Notes: generated by a model from the letters alone, not told the origin. Shown: positions 10,670 through 19,835, numbered from the stretch's first letter. The stretch is 64,000 nucleotides of DNA from Halorubrum coriense DSM 10284 (GCF_000337035.1 NZ_AOJL01000060.1:90458-154457), one strand, 5' to 3'. Program-made: numbers and translations.

Positions 10670-11905
10670 ATGGACGCGCTCGTCCGGCCGGTGGTCGACC
10701 CGACGTTCGCGGCGGGCGCGCTCGCGTTCCTGCTCGGCGGCGTCGCGCTCGGGACCGCGAGCGGACTCGTCCCCGGGCTCCACGCCAACAACTTCGCGCT
10801 GCTTCTGGCCGGGTTCGCCCCATCGGTGCCGGCCGACCCGCTGTTCGTCGGCGTCGCGATGCTCGGCGCGGGCGTCGTCCACTCCTTCCTCGACATCGTC
10901 CCCACGCTCGCGCTCGGCGTCCCCGACGCCGCGACCGCGGTCGCCGCGCTCCCGGGACACCGGTTGGTGATCGCGGGCCGCGGGCGGGAGGCGGTCCGCC
11001 TCTCGGCGGTCGGATCCGGGCTGGCGGTCGCGCTCGCGGTGCCGCTGGCGGTCCCGATCACGTGGCTGATGACGCGGTGGTACCCGGCGCTCCGGGCGCA
11101 CCTGCCGCTGCTGCTCGGGGGCGTCGTCGCGCTCCTCGTCCTCACCGAGTCGTCTCGGCGGGCCGCGCTCGGGGGGCTGTGCGCCTTCCTCGCGAGCGCC
11201 GCGCTCGGACTCGCGACGCTCGACGCCGACCCCGCGGCACCGCTGTCGACCGGCGGCGTCCTCGCGCCGCTCTTCGCCGGGCTGTTCGGCGTGCCGGTCC
11301 TCGTCGAGGCGCTCGGCGGCGACGGCGTCCCGCCGCAGGCCGACGCTCGGATCGCGATGCGGGCGCGCGACCTCGGAACGAGCGCCACCGCCGGGTCGCT
11401 CGCCGGTGCGGTGGTCGGGTACGTGCCGGGCGTGTCGGCGGCCATCGCCGCCGTCGCCGCGATGCCCGCGGTGCCGCGCGAGTCCGCCGACCGCGGGTTC
11501 GTCGTCGCGACGAGCGGCGCGAACACGGCGAACACGATATTCGCGCTGTTCGCGCTGGTGGTGCTCGGAACGCCGCGGACGGGCGTGACGGTCGCGATCG
11601 ACCGGGCCGGCGTCCCGTTCGCGCTGCCGACGCTGCTCGTCGCGGCGGCGACCGCCGCGTGCTTCGGCTTCGCCCTCGTCGTGCTCGTCGGCGACCCGTA
11701 CCTCCGGGTCGTCGGGAACGCCGACTACACTCGGCTCTCGGTCGGGGTCTTGGGACTGCTCGCGCTGCTCTCGTACGCGTTCGCCGGACTCGTCGGCGTC
11801 GGCGTCCTCCTCGCCGCCGGCGCGTTGGGACTCGTGCCGCCGCGGGTCGGCGCGCGGCGCGTCCACCTGATGGGCGTGCTGATCGGCCCGCTGATCGTCG
11901 GGTGA
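10670..11905 (+). CDS. TctA-like polytopic membrane protein (COG1784-type)
   Basis: 411 aa with about ten hydrophobic segments. The N-terminal motif ASGLVPGLHANNFALLLAGF and the later VVGYVPGVSAAIAAVAAMP repeat the glycine/proline pattern of the TctA family of tripartite tricarboxylate transporter permeases. TSGANTANTIFALFALVVLG is another family motif. No TctB or TctC partner is adjacent, so this belongs to the stand-alone archaeal branch whose substrate is unknown. A box tttatgtcc lies about 30 nt upstream. The start could be a few codons later without changing the family call. Confidence 0.78.
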   Translation: MDALVRPVVDPTFAAGALAFLLGGVALGTASGLVPGLHANNFALLLAGFAPSVPADPLFVGVAMLGAGVVHSFLDIVPTLALGVPDAATAVAALPGHRLVIAGRGREAVRLSAVGSGLAVALAVPLAVPITWLMTRWYPALRAHLPLLLGGVVALLVLTESSRRAALGGLCAFLASAALGLATLDADPAAPLSTGGVLAPLFAGLFGVPVLVEALGGDGVPPQADARIAMRARDLGTSATAGSLAGAVVGYVPGVSAAIAAVAAMPAVPRESADRGFVVATSGANTANTIFALFALVVLGTPRTGVTVAIDRAGVPFALPTLLVAAATAACFGFALVVLVGDPYLRVVGNADYTRLSVGVLGLLALLSYAFAGLVGVGVLLAAGALGLVPPRVGARRVHLMGVLIGPLIVG

Positions 11906-12047
11906 GCGCGGGGGCTGCGGCTCGGTCCGCCCGCCGCGAGCGGACGAAGCGCTCGGATGCCGCCGGGCGAGCGGCACGGTACCGGCCCGCACGACCCGTT
12001 CCGGCGAAAAGAACAACGGTTAAAAGTCGCCGCCGGTAGGTACGTGT

Positions 12048-12227
12048 ATGAGCCAGAGCGACTCTCAAGCGACCCCGCAGTGCGTCTCCTGTGGGATTCA
12101 GGTGTCCGGCATGAACGCCGCACAGTTCTCCTGTCCGGACTGCGGTGCCACGATCTACCGGTGCTCGAAGTGCCGGAAGCAGAGCAACCTCTACGAGTGT
12201 CACGACTGCGGGTTCCGGGGGCCGTAA
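12048..12227 (+). CDS. 59-aa double zinc-finger micro-protein (HVO_2753-like)
   Basis: Begins [20 protein letters not shown] and has four CxxC pairs (CVSC, CPDC, CSKC, CHDC), enough for two zinc sites. Length, motif order and position one base before the aEF1B gene match the Haloferax protein HVO_2753, reported to bind zinc and affect swarming and biofilm formation (recalled from literature, not checked here). A TATA-like gttaaaag lies about 29 nt upstream. It probably forms an operon with aEF1B, linking it to translation. Confidence 0.88.
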   Translation: MSQSDSQATPQCVSCGIQVSGMNAAQFSCPDCGATIYRCSKCRKQSNLYECHDCGFRGP

Positions 12228-12228
12228 G

Positions 12229-12495
12229 ATGGGCGACGTCGCCGCCAAGATCAAGGTCATGCCGAACAGCCCCGAGGTCGACCTCGACGAGCTTCAGGAC
12301 CTCCTCGAAGAGGCCCTCCCCGAGGGCGCGAAGATCCGCGGCTTCGAGCGCGACGACGTCGCGTTCGGGCTGGTCGCGCTCCTGCCGACCGTCATCGTCC
12401 CCGACGGCGCGGGCGGCACCGAGGCCGTCGAGGAGGCGTTCTCGCAGGTCGACGACGTCGAGTCGGTCAACGTCGAGAACGTCGGCCGCCTGTAA
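12229..12495 (+). CDS. ef1b: Elongation factor 1-beta (aEF1B)
   Basis: 88 aa, the archaeal length. This is the guanine-nucleotide exchange factor for EF1[21 protein letters not shown], then [17 protein letters not shown] and the C-terminal [16 protein letters not shown] are diagnostic. The ATG lies one base after the stop of the zinc-finger gene; longer upstream reading runs back through that gene and is not used. A GC-rich hairpin-forming stretch at about 12508-12535 could act as a terminator. Confidence 0.94.
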   Translation: MGDVAAKIKVMPNSPEVDLDELQDLLEEALPEGAKIRGFERDDVAFGLVALLPTVIVPDGAGGTEAVEEAFSQVDDVESVNVENVGRL

Positions 12496-12633
12496 GGATA
12501 GATCCGCCGTCCGCCGCTCGGGCGGCGTCCGCGGTGCGACTTCTGCGGTCTCGTTTCGCTCGGAGAGCGGTCGCTCCGGCGGTCGTGTCGGTCGAGGTAT
12601 GCCGGAGTCGGCGGCGACGGCGCGGTCGGACGC

Positions 12634-13071
12634 CTACCGGCCCGACTCGTAGAACTCCTCGCGGTAGACGCGGCCGAAGGCGTTTCGTCGGAGGGTGCTG
12701 GCCGCCGCGTCCGGCTCGTCTTGGTACGTCGCCGCGATCACAGTGTCGGCGAACGGGACCGGGTGCCAGACGAGGTTGTCGACGTTCTCGGAGCCGATGC
12801 GTACGACGTCGGCCTCGTCGAACTCGCTGTCGGCGAGCCACGCGTCGAACTCGTCGCCCTCGCCGACGTGGACCGCGAGCAGCTCGGCGAACGTCGCGTC
12901 GCGGGCCGTCCGGATCACCTCGGGGGTGACGCGGTCGTCGTACTCGTCGGCGTCGAACGACATCGCCTTCGTCGCCTCGCGGACGACGACCTGCGCGACC
13001 GGGCCGACCTCCTCGTAGCGTTCGAGCGCGTCGGCTCGCGTCTCGGGGGCGAACGTGCCTCTGGTCTCCAT
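12634..13071 (-). CDS. Haloarchaeal protein of unknown function (probably DUF5809)
   Basis: 145 aa, acidic and soluble, starting METRGTFAPETRADALERYE. Conserved-looking segments are VVREATKAMSFD and WHPVPFADTVIAATY. The C terminus (NAFGRVYREEFYESGR) is basic and aromatic. No catalytic motif is recognised. It lies 36 nt downstream of the DUF5810-like gene on the same strand; the two DUFs commonly travel together in haloarchaea, from memory. Confidence 0.7.
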   Translation of the reverse strand: METRGTFAPETRADALERYEEVGPVAQVVVREATKAMSFDADEYDDRVTPEVIRTARDATFAELLAVHVGEGDEFDAWLADSEFDEADVVRIGSENVDNLVWHPVPFADTVIAATYQDEPDAAASTLRRNAFGRVYREEFYESGR

Positions 13072-13107
13072 ACGCGCGGTTGGCCGGGGGCGGGGAAGGG
13101 CGTTCCG

Positions 13108-13602
13108 CTACGCGTCGCGGTCGGCGTCGTCGGCCGCGGAGTCCGGGTCGTCGTCCCGGTCCGCGTCGTCCGCGGCGGCCCGCCGGGTCAGCTCGCGCGC
13201 TTCGCGGAGCGCCTCGGCGACGGTCGGGTCGTCGACCGATTCGGGGTCGGGAACGCCGGCTCCGGGGGACGCGGTCGGGTCGGAACCGTGGTCGTGACCG
13301 TGACCGGATCCGTGGTCGTGACTGTGACCGGGCGAGTCCGCGTTCCCGCCCGAGCCCATCCCGACGTCCGGGCGACCGCGGGGCACGGTGTCCTCGAACA
13401 CCTCCTCGTACTCGGCGTCGTCGGCGTGCGGCGTCACCTCGGCCGCGAGCGCCGCGGGCTCCCGCTCGCTCCAGTCGGCGACGCGCTCGTCGAGCCACGC
13501 CTCGTGGTCGCCGCCGTGGAGCATCGCCGTGAACGCGAGGTGGTGCGCGAGGTGTTCGCCGTCGCGCTGCGGGGTGTCGCAGACGGGGCACGCGTATCCC
13601 AT
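13108..13602 (-). CDS. Haloarchaeal CxxC protein with His/Asp-rich segment (probably DUF5810)
   Basis: 164 aa. The N terminus MGYACPVCDTPQRDGEHLAH is a half zinc finger, with CPVC and following His residues (HLAHHLAF) as possible ligands. Residues about 75-120 are intrinsically disordered and rich in His, Asp and Gly (GHSHDHGSGHGHDHG), a composition that binds divalent metals. The C terminus is an Asp/Arg-rich helix. A box ctttacg lies before the start. Function unknown; a metal-binding or regulatory role is an inference. Confidence 0.7.
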   Translation of the reverse strand: MGYACPVCDTPQRDGEHLAHHLAFTAMLHGGDHEAWLDERVADWSEREPAALAAEVTPHADDAEYEEVFEDTVPRGRPDVGMGSGGNADSPGHSHDHGSGHGHDHGSDPTASPGAGVPDPESVDDPTVAEALREARELTRRAAADDADRDDDPDSAADDADRDA

Positions 13603-13772
13603 GTCGGCCGATCGTTCGCGGGTGAGGCGTAAAGCCGCGTCGAAGGGAGAGCGGCCCGCGGCGAACGGCGAGCGCTCGCGGCCTCGCCGGGAGTCGTCGC
13701 GCGCGCTGACGCCACTATAACAGCAACTTTATCACTCGCACGGGGCGAAATTCGCATAAGACTACTCCGTTA

Positions 13773-13778
13773 GGAGGT
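13773..13778 (+). promoter_or_regulatory. Shine-Dalgarno site of aIF2-gamma
   Basis: GGAGGT lies 6 nt before the GTG at 13785 and is a perfect match to the anti-SD. Most genes here appear leaderless, so this site decides the GTG start. The TATA-like tttatcac near 13729-13736 implies a leader of about 30 nt. Confidence 0.7.
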
Positions 13779-13784
13779 CCAACA

Positions 13785-15029
13785 GTGACTGAAGCCAACA
13801 CACAACCGGAGGTGAACATCGGTCTCGTCGGTCACGTCGACCACGGGAAGACGACGCTGGTACAGGCGTTGTCCGGCTCGTGGACCGACCAGCACAGCGA
13901 GGAGATGAAACGCGGTATCTCGATCCGGCTGGGGTACGCGGACGCGACGTTCCGGCGCTGCCCCGGCGTCGACGAGCCCGAGTGTTACACCGTCGACGAG
14001 GAGTGCGAGGACGGCTCCGAGAGCGAGCCGATTCGAACTGTGTCGTTCGTCGACGCGCCCGGCCACGAGACGCTGATGGCGACGATGCTCTCGGGCGCGT
14101 CGATCATGGACGGGGCGGTCCTCGTCGTGAGCGCGACCGAGGACGTCCCGCAGGCCCAGACGGAAGAACACCTGATGGCGCTCGATCTCATCGGGATCGA
14201 GAACATCGTCATCGCGCAGAACAAGGTCGACCTGGTCGGCCGCGACCGCGCCGTCGACAACTACGAGCAGATCCAGGAGTTCGTCGAGGGGACCGTCGCG
14301 GAGGACGCGCCGATCGTCCCCGTCTCGGCCCAACAGGAGGTCAACCTCGACCTGCTCATCGACGCGATCGAGTCCGAGATCCCGACGCCGGACCGCGACC
14401 CGGGCGAGAGCGCTCGGATGTACGCGGCCCGCTCGTTCGATATCAACCGCCCCGGTGCGACCGCCGAGGATCTAAAGGGCGGCGTCGTCGGCGGCTCGCT
14501 GGTCAGCGGCGAGCTGTCGGTCGGCGACGGGCTGGAGATCCGACCGGGCCGCGAGGTCGACGAGGAGGGCCAGACCGAGTGGCGGCCCCTCGAGACGACG
14601 GTCCGGTCGCTCCAGGCGGGCAACCGCGACGTCGACACCGCCCACCCGGGCGGTCTCCTCGGCGTCGGCACCGGGCTCGACCCGAGCCTGACGAAGGGCG
14701 ACGCCCTCGCCGGGCAGGTCGCCGGCGAACCGGGGACCCTCCCGCCGACGCGCGAGGAGTTCGAGATGGAGGTCGACCTGCTCGAGCGCGTCGTCGGCAA
14801 GGAGGACGACGAGAGCGGCGAGAGCGACATCGAGGAGATAAGCACCGGCGAGCCCCTGATGCTCACGGTCGGCACCGCGACGACGGTCGGCGCGGTGACG
14901 AGCGCGCGCGACGGGGAGTGTGAGGTGAGCCTCAAGCGGCCCGTCTGCGCCGAGGAGGGCGCGCAGATCGCGATCAACCGGCGCGTCGGCGCGCGCTGGC
15001 GGCTCATCGGCGTCGGGACGCTCACGTAG
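13785..15029 (+). CDS. eif2g: Translation initiation factor 2 subunit gamma
   Basis: 414 aa, full length. It is the GTPase that carries initiator Met-tRNA to the small subunit. The G1 loop GHVDHGKTT is near residues 16-24, followed by switch region [10 protein letters not shown], a Cys knuckle ([14 protein letters not shown]), the DAPGHE G3 and NKVDLV G4 motifs. Domains II and III follow ([27 protein letters not shown]). It leads a cluster with a PIN protein 1 nt downstream, then RNA polymerase Rpo7 and Spt4, the usual haloarchaeal order. Confidence 0.97.
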   Translation: MTEANTQPEVNIGLVGHVDHGKTTLVQALSGSWTDQHSEEMKRGISIRLGYADATFRRCPGVDEPECYTVDEECEDGSESEPIRTVSFVDAPGHETLMATMLSGASIMDGAVLVVSATEDVPQAQTEEHLMALDLIGIENIVIAQNKVDLVGRDRAVDNYEQIQEFVEGTVAEDAPIVPVSAQQEVNLDLLIDAIESEIPTPDRDPGESARMYAARSFDINRPGATAEDLKGGVVGGSLVSGELSVGDGLEIRPGREVDEEGQTEWRPLETTVRSLQAGNRDVDTAHPGGLLGVGTGLDPSLTKGDALAGQVAGEPGTLPPTREEFEMEVDLLERVVGKEDDESGESDIEEISTGEPLMLTVGTATTVGAVTSARDGECEVSLKRPVCAEEGAQIAINRRVGARWRLIGVGTLT

Positions 15030-15030
15030 C

Positions 15031-15492
15031 GTGACCGACGACGCCCCCGCAGACGGTCCCGACCGGACGCCCGAGAACGACGGCCGCACGGGGGGGCTCG
15101 GGGGGAATGACGTTCCCGTCGTCGCGCTCGACGCGAGCGCGCTGATGGCGCCGGTCGAGGCGGACCTGCGGCTGTTCGAGGAGTTGGATCGGCTCCTCGG
15201 CGGTTACGAGGCCGTGGTGCCGGCGGCGGTGCTCGCGGAGCTCGACGGGCTCCAGCGCGGGAACGGCGCGGAGGCGACCGCCGCGAGCGTCGGCGCGGAC
15301 CTCGCGGATCGGGCGGAGGCGGTGGAGACGGACGAATCGTACGCCGACGACGCGCTCGTCGCCCTGGCCGCGGCCGGCCGGGTCGACGCCGTCGTCACCA
15401 ACGACGGACCCCTCGCGAAACGGGTGCTGACGGCGGACGCACCAGTAATCGGTTTAAGGGGTCGGAACACACTGGCGATAACGGAACCCTAG
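15031..15492 (+). CDS. PIN-domain ribonuclease of the FCF1/Nob1-like type
   Basis: 153 aa from GTG 15031, one base after the aIF2-gamma stop. A 28-residue acidic leader precedes the PIN fold. The acidic catalytic set is visible: Asp34 (VVALDASAL), Glu70 (AVLAELDG), Asp107 (YADDALV) and Asp125 (VVTNDGPL). Conserved placement between aIF2-gamma and Rpo7 suggests rRNA processing rather than a toxin, as in the FCF1-like group. The start is set by translational coupling. No antitoxin gene is present. Confidence 0.82.
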   Translation: MTDDAPADGPDRTPENDGRTGGLGGNDVPVVALDASALMAPVEADLRLFEELDRLLGGYEAVVPAAVLAELDGLQRGNGAEATAASVGADLADRAEAVETDESYADDALVALAAAGRVDAVVTNDGPLAKRVLTADAPVIGLRGRNTLAITEP

Positions 15493-15513
15493 CGGCCGCG
15501 GACAACCAACAAC

Positions 15514-16089
15514 ATGTACAAACGAGTTCGACTCAAGGACACGGTCGAGGTCCCGCCGAAACACTTGGCGGACGTCACCGACGAGCGGGTGAAAGCCCTG
15601 CTTCAAGACAAGCTGGAAGGACGGATGGACGAGGACGTCGGCAGCGTCGTGAGCGTCATCGAGGTTCACGACATCGGCGAGGGGGCGGTGTTACACAACC
15701 GGCCCGGCGTCTACTACGAGGCGGAGTTCGACGCGCTCACCTACGACCCCGACATGCAGGAGGTCGCCGACGGCACCGTCGTCGAGACGGTCGAGTTCGG
15801 TGCCTTCGTCGGGATCGGGCCGGTGGACGGGCTGCTCCACGTCTCGCAGATCACCGACGAGTACCTCACGTTCGACGGCGCGAACCAGCAGCTCGCCTCG
15901 TCGGACTCCGACAAGACGCTCGGCGTCGACGACGCCGTGCGCGTCCGCGTCGTCACCAAGAGCATCGACGAGCGCAACCCCCGGGACTCGAAGATCGGGC
16001 TCACGGCGAAACAGCCCGGCCTCGGGAAGCACGACTGGCTCGAAGGGCAGCGGAAACACCGCGAACAGACCGGTGAGGAGGCCGACTGA
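15514..16089 (+). CDS. rpo7: RNA polymerase subunit Rpo7 (E')
   Basis: 191 aa. It forms the stalk of archaeal RNA polymerase with Rpo4 and helps open the promoter. The N-terminal part (MYKRVRLKDTVEVPPKHLAD, then EGAVLHNRPGVYYEAEFDAL) is the RNP-like tip domain. The C-terminal S1 domain contains ETVEFGAFVGIGPVDGLLHV. The stop overlaps the Spt4 ATG in TGATG. It also acts in elongation with Spt4, its neighbour. Confidence 0.96.
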   Translation: MYKRVRLKDTVEVPPKHLADVTDERVKALLQDKLEGRMDEDVGSVVSVIEVHDIGEGAVLHNRPGVYYEAEFDALTYDPDMQEVADGTVVETVEFGAFVGIGPVDGLLHVSQITDEYLTFDGANQQLASSDSDKTLGVDDAVRVRVVTKSIDERNPRDSKIGLTAKQPGLGKHDWLEGQRKHREQTGEEAD

Positions 16090-16286
16090 TGGCCGAGGAC
16101 CGCCTGGCGTGCCGGGAGTGTCACCACGTCAACGACCCGGACGCTCAGACCTGCGCGCTCTGCGGGTCGTCGTCGCTGACGGAGGACTGGGCGGGCTACG
16201 TCATCATCACCAAGCCCGAGGACAGCGACATCGCCGAGGAGATGAACGTCTCCGAGGCGGGCGCGTACGCGCTCAAGGTCAGATAG
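16089..16286 (+). CDS. spt4: Transcription elongation factor Spt4 (RpoE'')
   Basis: 65 aa. The four-Cys zinc ribbon is CRECHHV and CALCGSS, followed by LTEDWAGYVIITKPEDSDIA, the Spt5-binding strand. It pairs with Spt5 (NusG) to clamp RNA polymerase during elongation. It is translationally coupled to Rpo7, sharing the bases of TGATG. Length and motifs are standard for archaea. Confidence 0.95.
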   Translation: MAEDRLACRECHHVNDPDAQTCALCGSSSLTEDWAGYVIITKPEDSDIAEEMNVSEAGAYALKVR

Positions 16287-16311
16287 TCGCCCGCGCAGAC
16301 GCCAGACGAAG

Positions 16312-16935
16312 ATGACCGATCCGCTTCTCACCCTCCCCGAATCGCTTCGTGACGCGTTTAAAGAGCCGCTGGGGCCGGTGACGACCGACGCCGAGGCGCT
16401 GTTGGAAGCCGTCGACGAGACCCGCGAGCGACGCGGATCGACGAGCGAGGGATCCGCGCGGCTGGTCGCGGTCGGGGACGTGGTCACCTATCACCTCCGG
16501 GAGGCCGGCCGCGTCCCGGACGTGGCGCTGGTCGACGGGAGGACGGAGCGCGAGGCGGTCCGCGAGGAGATCGAGACCGCGCTCGCGGCGACGGAGGAGC
16601 GACGGATCGCGGTCGAGAACCCGGCCGCGGCGCTGTCGACGGCGCTGCTCGACGCGCTCGCCGAGGCGCTCGCGGCGAGCGAGCCGGTGACGATCGAGGT
16701 GACCGGTGAGGAGGACCTGGCGGCGTTGCCGGCGATGGTCGCGGCCCCGCTCGGGTCGACCGTCGTCTACGGGCAGCCGGGCGAGGGGATGGTCCGCGTC
16801 GCGGTCACGCCCGAGGCCCGAAGACGGGCGCGGGAGCTGTTCGAGGGGCTGTCGGGCGACATCGCGGCCGCCTACGACGCGCTCGGCGTCGAGCCGAGCG
16901 AGAGCGACGAGACCGGCCCGGAGGGCTCGGCGTAG
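16312..16935 (+). CDS. GTP-dependent dephospho-CoA kinase (DUF359)
   Basis: 207 aa. The archaeal enzyme (founding member TK1697) makes CoA from dephospho-CoA with GTP. The family signature VAVGDVVTYHLREAGRVPDV, then ALVDGRTERE, the EDLAALPAMVAAPLGSTVVY core and YGQPGEGMVRVAV are all present. It lies 25 nt after Spt4 in the same run. Its product pathway shares dephospho-CoA with the CitG-like protein at 8495, though no link between the two is shown. Confidence 0.9.
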   Translation: MTDPLLTLPESLRDAFKEPLGPVTTDAEALLEAVDETRERRGSTSEGSARLVAVGDVVTYHLREAGRVPDVALVDGRTEREAVREEIETALAATEERRIAVENPAAALSTALLDALAEALAASEPVTIEVTGEEDLAALPAMVAAPLGSTVVYGQPGEGMVRVAVTPEARRRARELFEGLSGDIAAAYDALGVEPSESDETGPEGSA

Positions 16936-16952
16936 CGGTCGACGACGGGGGA

Positions 16953-17534
16953 TCAGTCGTCGTCGACGAGGACCGTCGCCGCGAGGACGGCGAGGCCGAC
17001 CGTCAGCGCGACGGCGCTCGTCAGCCGCGGCGTGATCGGGAACGTCGACAGCGGGAGGTACGGCTCGACGCCGCTGCGGCGGAGTTCTTCGAGGGCCTCG
17101 ACCCCCCAGTGGCCGCTCGCCAGCAGCGAGAGGCCGACGCCGACGCCGAGGCCGCCGGTGACGAACCCGACGCCCGTGAGCGCGTCTTCGAGCGCGAGGA
17201 ACGTCCAGACCTCGTCGTCGCTCGGCTCGGGACCGCGCGCGAGCCGCCGCTGGAGCGCGACGAGGGCGAGGCCCGCCCCGCCGGCCGCGACGGCCCCGAC
17301 CAGCACGACCGCCGCGACGCCGAGCGGGGTGACGAGCGGCGATCCGGCGAAGTTCGCCTCGCGGACGGCCGGGGGAAGGGTCGCGACGAGCGGGCCTGCT
17401 AGCGCGCCGAGGAGAGCCAGCGTCCCGCAGATCCGGGCCTTCCGGATCGGAGACAGCGGGACGACGATGTTCGCCGCCCGAGCGAGTTCGTATTGTGACC
17501 GGTCGGTTGGGTCGAATCGCGTGTCGTCTGACAT
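16953..17534 (-). CDS. Haloarchaeal four-helix membrane protein
   Basis: 193 aa from ATG 17534 (MSDDTRFDPTDRSQYELARA); a longer frame from 17555 would add seven residues. A soluble N terminus of about 35 residues is followed by hydrophobic segments near 40-60, 75-97, 118-140 and 170-190. No family motif is recognised. It is convergent with the dephospho-CoA kinase gene and divergent from rps24e, so it interrupts the otherwise plus-strand translation cluster. Function unknown. Confidence 0.65.
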   Translation of the reverse strand: MSDDTRFDPTDRSQYELARAANIVVPLSPIRKARICGTLALLGALAGPLVATLPPAVREANFAGSPLVTPLGVAAVVLVGAVAAGGAGLALVALQRRLARGPEPSDDEVWTFLALEDALTGVGFVTGGLGVGVGLSLLASGHWGVEALEELRRSGVEPYLPLSTFPITPRLTSAVALTVGLAVLAATVLVDDD

Positions 17535-17683
17535 CCGCGTGGTAACTGAACGCACGGTCCGGAGGTGGGAAACCCTGACGCCGAACAGTGTGGCTCGTCG
17601 ACGGTCGGCGCGGAGTTCGGCGGCGACACCCCCGCTTCGAAATCCTTTTACAGCTTTCGAGGGGATATACGCCCAACTGAACC

Positions 17684-17989
17684 ATGGACGTCGATATCAT
17701 CTCCGAGGAGGAGAACCCGATGCTGCACCGCACGGACATCCGTTTCGAGACGACCCACGAGGAGGCCACGCCCTCGCGACTGTCGGTCCGCGACTCGCTG
17801 GCGGCCAAGCTCGACAAGGACTCCGAGGAGGTCGTCGTCCACGAGCTCGACACGAAGTTCGGCATGCGCAAGACGGTCGGCTACGCGAAGGTGTACGACT
17901 CCGCGGCCGACGCGCTGGACGTCGAGCAGGACCACATGCTCGAACGCAACAAGATCGGCGGCGAAGAGGCGGACGCCGAGGAAGCGTAA
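17684..17989 (+). CDS. rps24e: 30S ribosomal protein S24e
   Basis: 101 aa. MDVDIISEEENPMLHRTDI, the VHELDTKFGMRKTVGYAKVY motif and the acidic tail (GGEEADAEEA) are diagnostic. A TATA-like ctttta at 17645-17650 lies 34-39 nt before the ATG. Kae1-Bud32 starts 9 nt downstream, so both are probably co-transcribed. The small S27ae gene, which in my recollection often sits between them, is not here. Confidence 0.95.
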   Translation: MDVDIISEEENPMLHRTDIRFETTHEEATPSRLSVRDSLAAKLDKDSEEVVVHELDTKFGMRKTVGYAKVYDSAADALDVEQDHMLERNKIGGEEADAEEA

Positions 17990-17998
17990 CCCCGCCGG

Positions 17999-19741
17999 AT
18001 GCGCGTTCTCGGCATCGAAGGTACCGCGTGGTGCGCGAGCGCCGCGCTGTACGACGCCGAGACCGACACGGTTCTCATCGAATCCGATCCCTACGAACCG
18101 GATAGCGGCGGCATTCACCCGCGCGAGGCCGCCGAACACATGTCGGAGGCGATTCCGGCAGTCGTCGACCGGGTGTTGACCGCGGCCGAGGAGCGACACG
18201 GCCCGGACGCCGTCGACGCGGTCGCCTTCTCGCGCGGCCCCGGACTGGGGCCCTGTCTCCGGATCGTGGGGACCGCCGCGCGGTCGCTGGCCGGGACGCT
18301 CGGCGTCCCCCTCGTCGGCGTCAACCACATGGTGGCGCACCTCGAGATCGGTCGCCACCGCTCCGGCTTCGACAACCCCGTCTGTCTGAACGCCTCCGGC
18401 GCGAACGCGCACCTGCTCGGCTACCACGACGGGCGGTACCGCGTCCTCGGCGAGACGATGGACGCGGGCGTCGGTAACGCGATAGACAAGTTCACCCGGC
18501 ACGTCGGGTGGAGCCATCCCGGCGGGCCGAAGGTCGAGGCGGCGGCCGCCGAGTTCGCGACGGCCGCGAGCGGGGCCGGAAGCGAGGGGGAGAAGGCCGG
18601 AAGCGAGGAGGAGGGGCCCGAATCGACCCCCGGCGCCGACCTCCTCGATCTCCCGTACGTCGTCAAGGGGATGGACTTCTCCTTTTCGGGGATCAGCTCG
18701 GCCGCCAACGACGCCGCGGACGAGGGCGTTCCGGTCGAGGAGATCTGTTTTTCGCTTCAAGAGCACGTGTTCGCGATGTTGACGGAAGTCTCCGAGCGCG
18801 CGCTGTCGCTGACCGGCGCGGACGAACTGGTGTTGGGCGGCGGCGTCGCACAGAACGACCGCCTCCGGGAGATGCTGGCCGCGATGTGCGAGGCCCGCGG
18901 TGCCGCGTTCCACGCGCCGGAGCCGCGGTTCCTCCGCGACAACGCCGGGATGATCGCCGTGTTGGGCGCGAAGATGGCCGCCGCCGGGGACACCGTCGCC
19001 GTCGCGGAGTCCGCGGTCGACCCGAACTTCCGACCGGATCAGGTGCCGGTGACGTGGCGGACGGGCGAGTCCGTCGCGCGACGGGGCGAGCCGGATCGCC
19101 CGGCGACCGACTCGGACGTTGACCGCCGCGGCGCGGAGGCGACCGTCGAGGTCACCGGGACCGGAGGCGACCGTCGGGTGGTCAAGCGGCGGGTGCCGAA
19201 GTCGTACCGACACCCCGAACTGGACCGGACACTCAGGCGCGACCGGACCGTCGCGGAGGCCCGACTGACGAGCGAGGCGCGGCGCGCCGGCGTTCCGACG
19301 CCGCTCGTGTCCGACGTCGACCTCGCGAACGCGACGCTGACGCTCCAGCACGTCGGGGAGCGCGACCTCGCGGCCGCCCTCGACGAGCGGTCGGCGGAGG
19401 CGGTCGGTCGCCACCTCGCGCGACTCCACGGCGCGGGGATCGTCCACGGCGACCCGACGACACGGAACGTGCGGGTGGCGCTCGGCGGCGAGCGCGCGGA
19501 ACGCGACGGAGGGGCGGGCGCGCCGCCGGAGACGTACCTCATCGACTTCGGCCTCGGCTACCACACGGGCCACGTCGAGGACCACGCGATGGACCTCCAC
19601 GTGTTCGAGGGGTCGGTCCGGGCGACCGCGACCGACCCCGGACCGCTGGTGGCGGCGTTCGAAGCGGGGTACGAGGCGGTCGGCGACGGAGACGTCCTCG
19701 ACCGCCTCCGTGACGTGGCGGACCGCGGCCGCTACCGCTGA
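17999..19741 (+). CDS. kae1-bud32: Kae1-Bud32 fusion: tRNA t6A synthesis protein and KEOPS kinase
   Basis: 580 aa. Residues 1-345 are Kae1, which transfers the threonylcarbamoyl group to A37 of ANN-decoding tRNAs. Metal ligands His110 and His114 lie in NHMVAHLEIG; GGGVAQNDRLREML and RFLRDNAGMIAVLG are the closing motifs. The remaining part, after a linker, is the Bud32 kinase/ATPase with the catalytic loop HGDPTTRNV and metal-binding IDFGLGYH. Fusion of the two subunits is usual in halophiles. An Asp/Glu/Gly insertion (EGEKAGSEEEG) around residues 190-210 is a halophilic loop. It is co-transcribed with rps24e. Confidence 0.95.
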   Translation: MRVLGIEGTAWCASAALYDAETDTVLIESDPYEPDSGGIHPREAAEHMSEAIPAVVDRVLTAAEERHGPDAVDAVAFSRGPGLGPCLRIVGTAARSLAGTLGVPLVGVNHMVAHLEIGRHRSGFDNPVCLNASGANAHLLGYHDGRYRVLGETMDAGVGNAIDKFTRHVGWSHPGGPKVEAAAAEFATAASGAGSEGEKAGSEEEGPESTPGADLLDLPYVVKGMDFSFSGISSAANDAADEGVPVEEICFSLQEHVFAMLTEVSERALSLTGADELVLGGGVAQNDRLREMLAAMCEARGAAFHAPEPRFLRDNAGMIAVLGAKMAAAGDTVAVAESAVDPNFRPDQVPVTWRTGESVARRGEPDRPATDSDVDRRGAEATVEVTGTGGDRRVVKRRVPKSYRHPELDRTLRRDRTVAEARLTSEARRAGVPTPLVSDVDLANATLTLQHVGERDLAAALDERSAEAVGRHLARLHGAGIVHGDPTTRNVRVALGGERAERDGGAGAPPETYLIDFGLGYHTGHVEDHAMDLHVFEGSVRATATDPGPLVAAFEAGYEAVGDGDVLDRLRDVADRGRYR

Positions 19742-19835
19742 CGGTCCGCCGGCATGTCGGCGGCCGCCGCACCCGCGGTGCGATCGGCGGGCCGCGTCGC
19801 CACGATTTATGGTGTCGGCCGACAGATAGACTCGT

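Noticed and set aside
15031-15492. Calling this PIN protein a VapC toxin
   Set aside because: It has no antitoxin partner and sits in a conserved translation/transcription cluster, which fits the FCF1/Nob1-like rRNA-processing group better.
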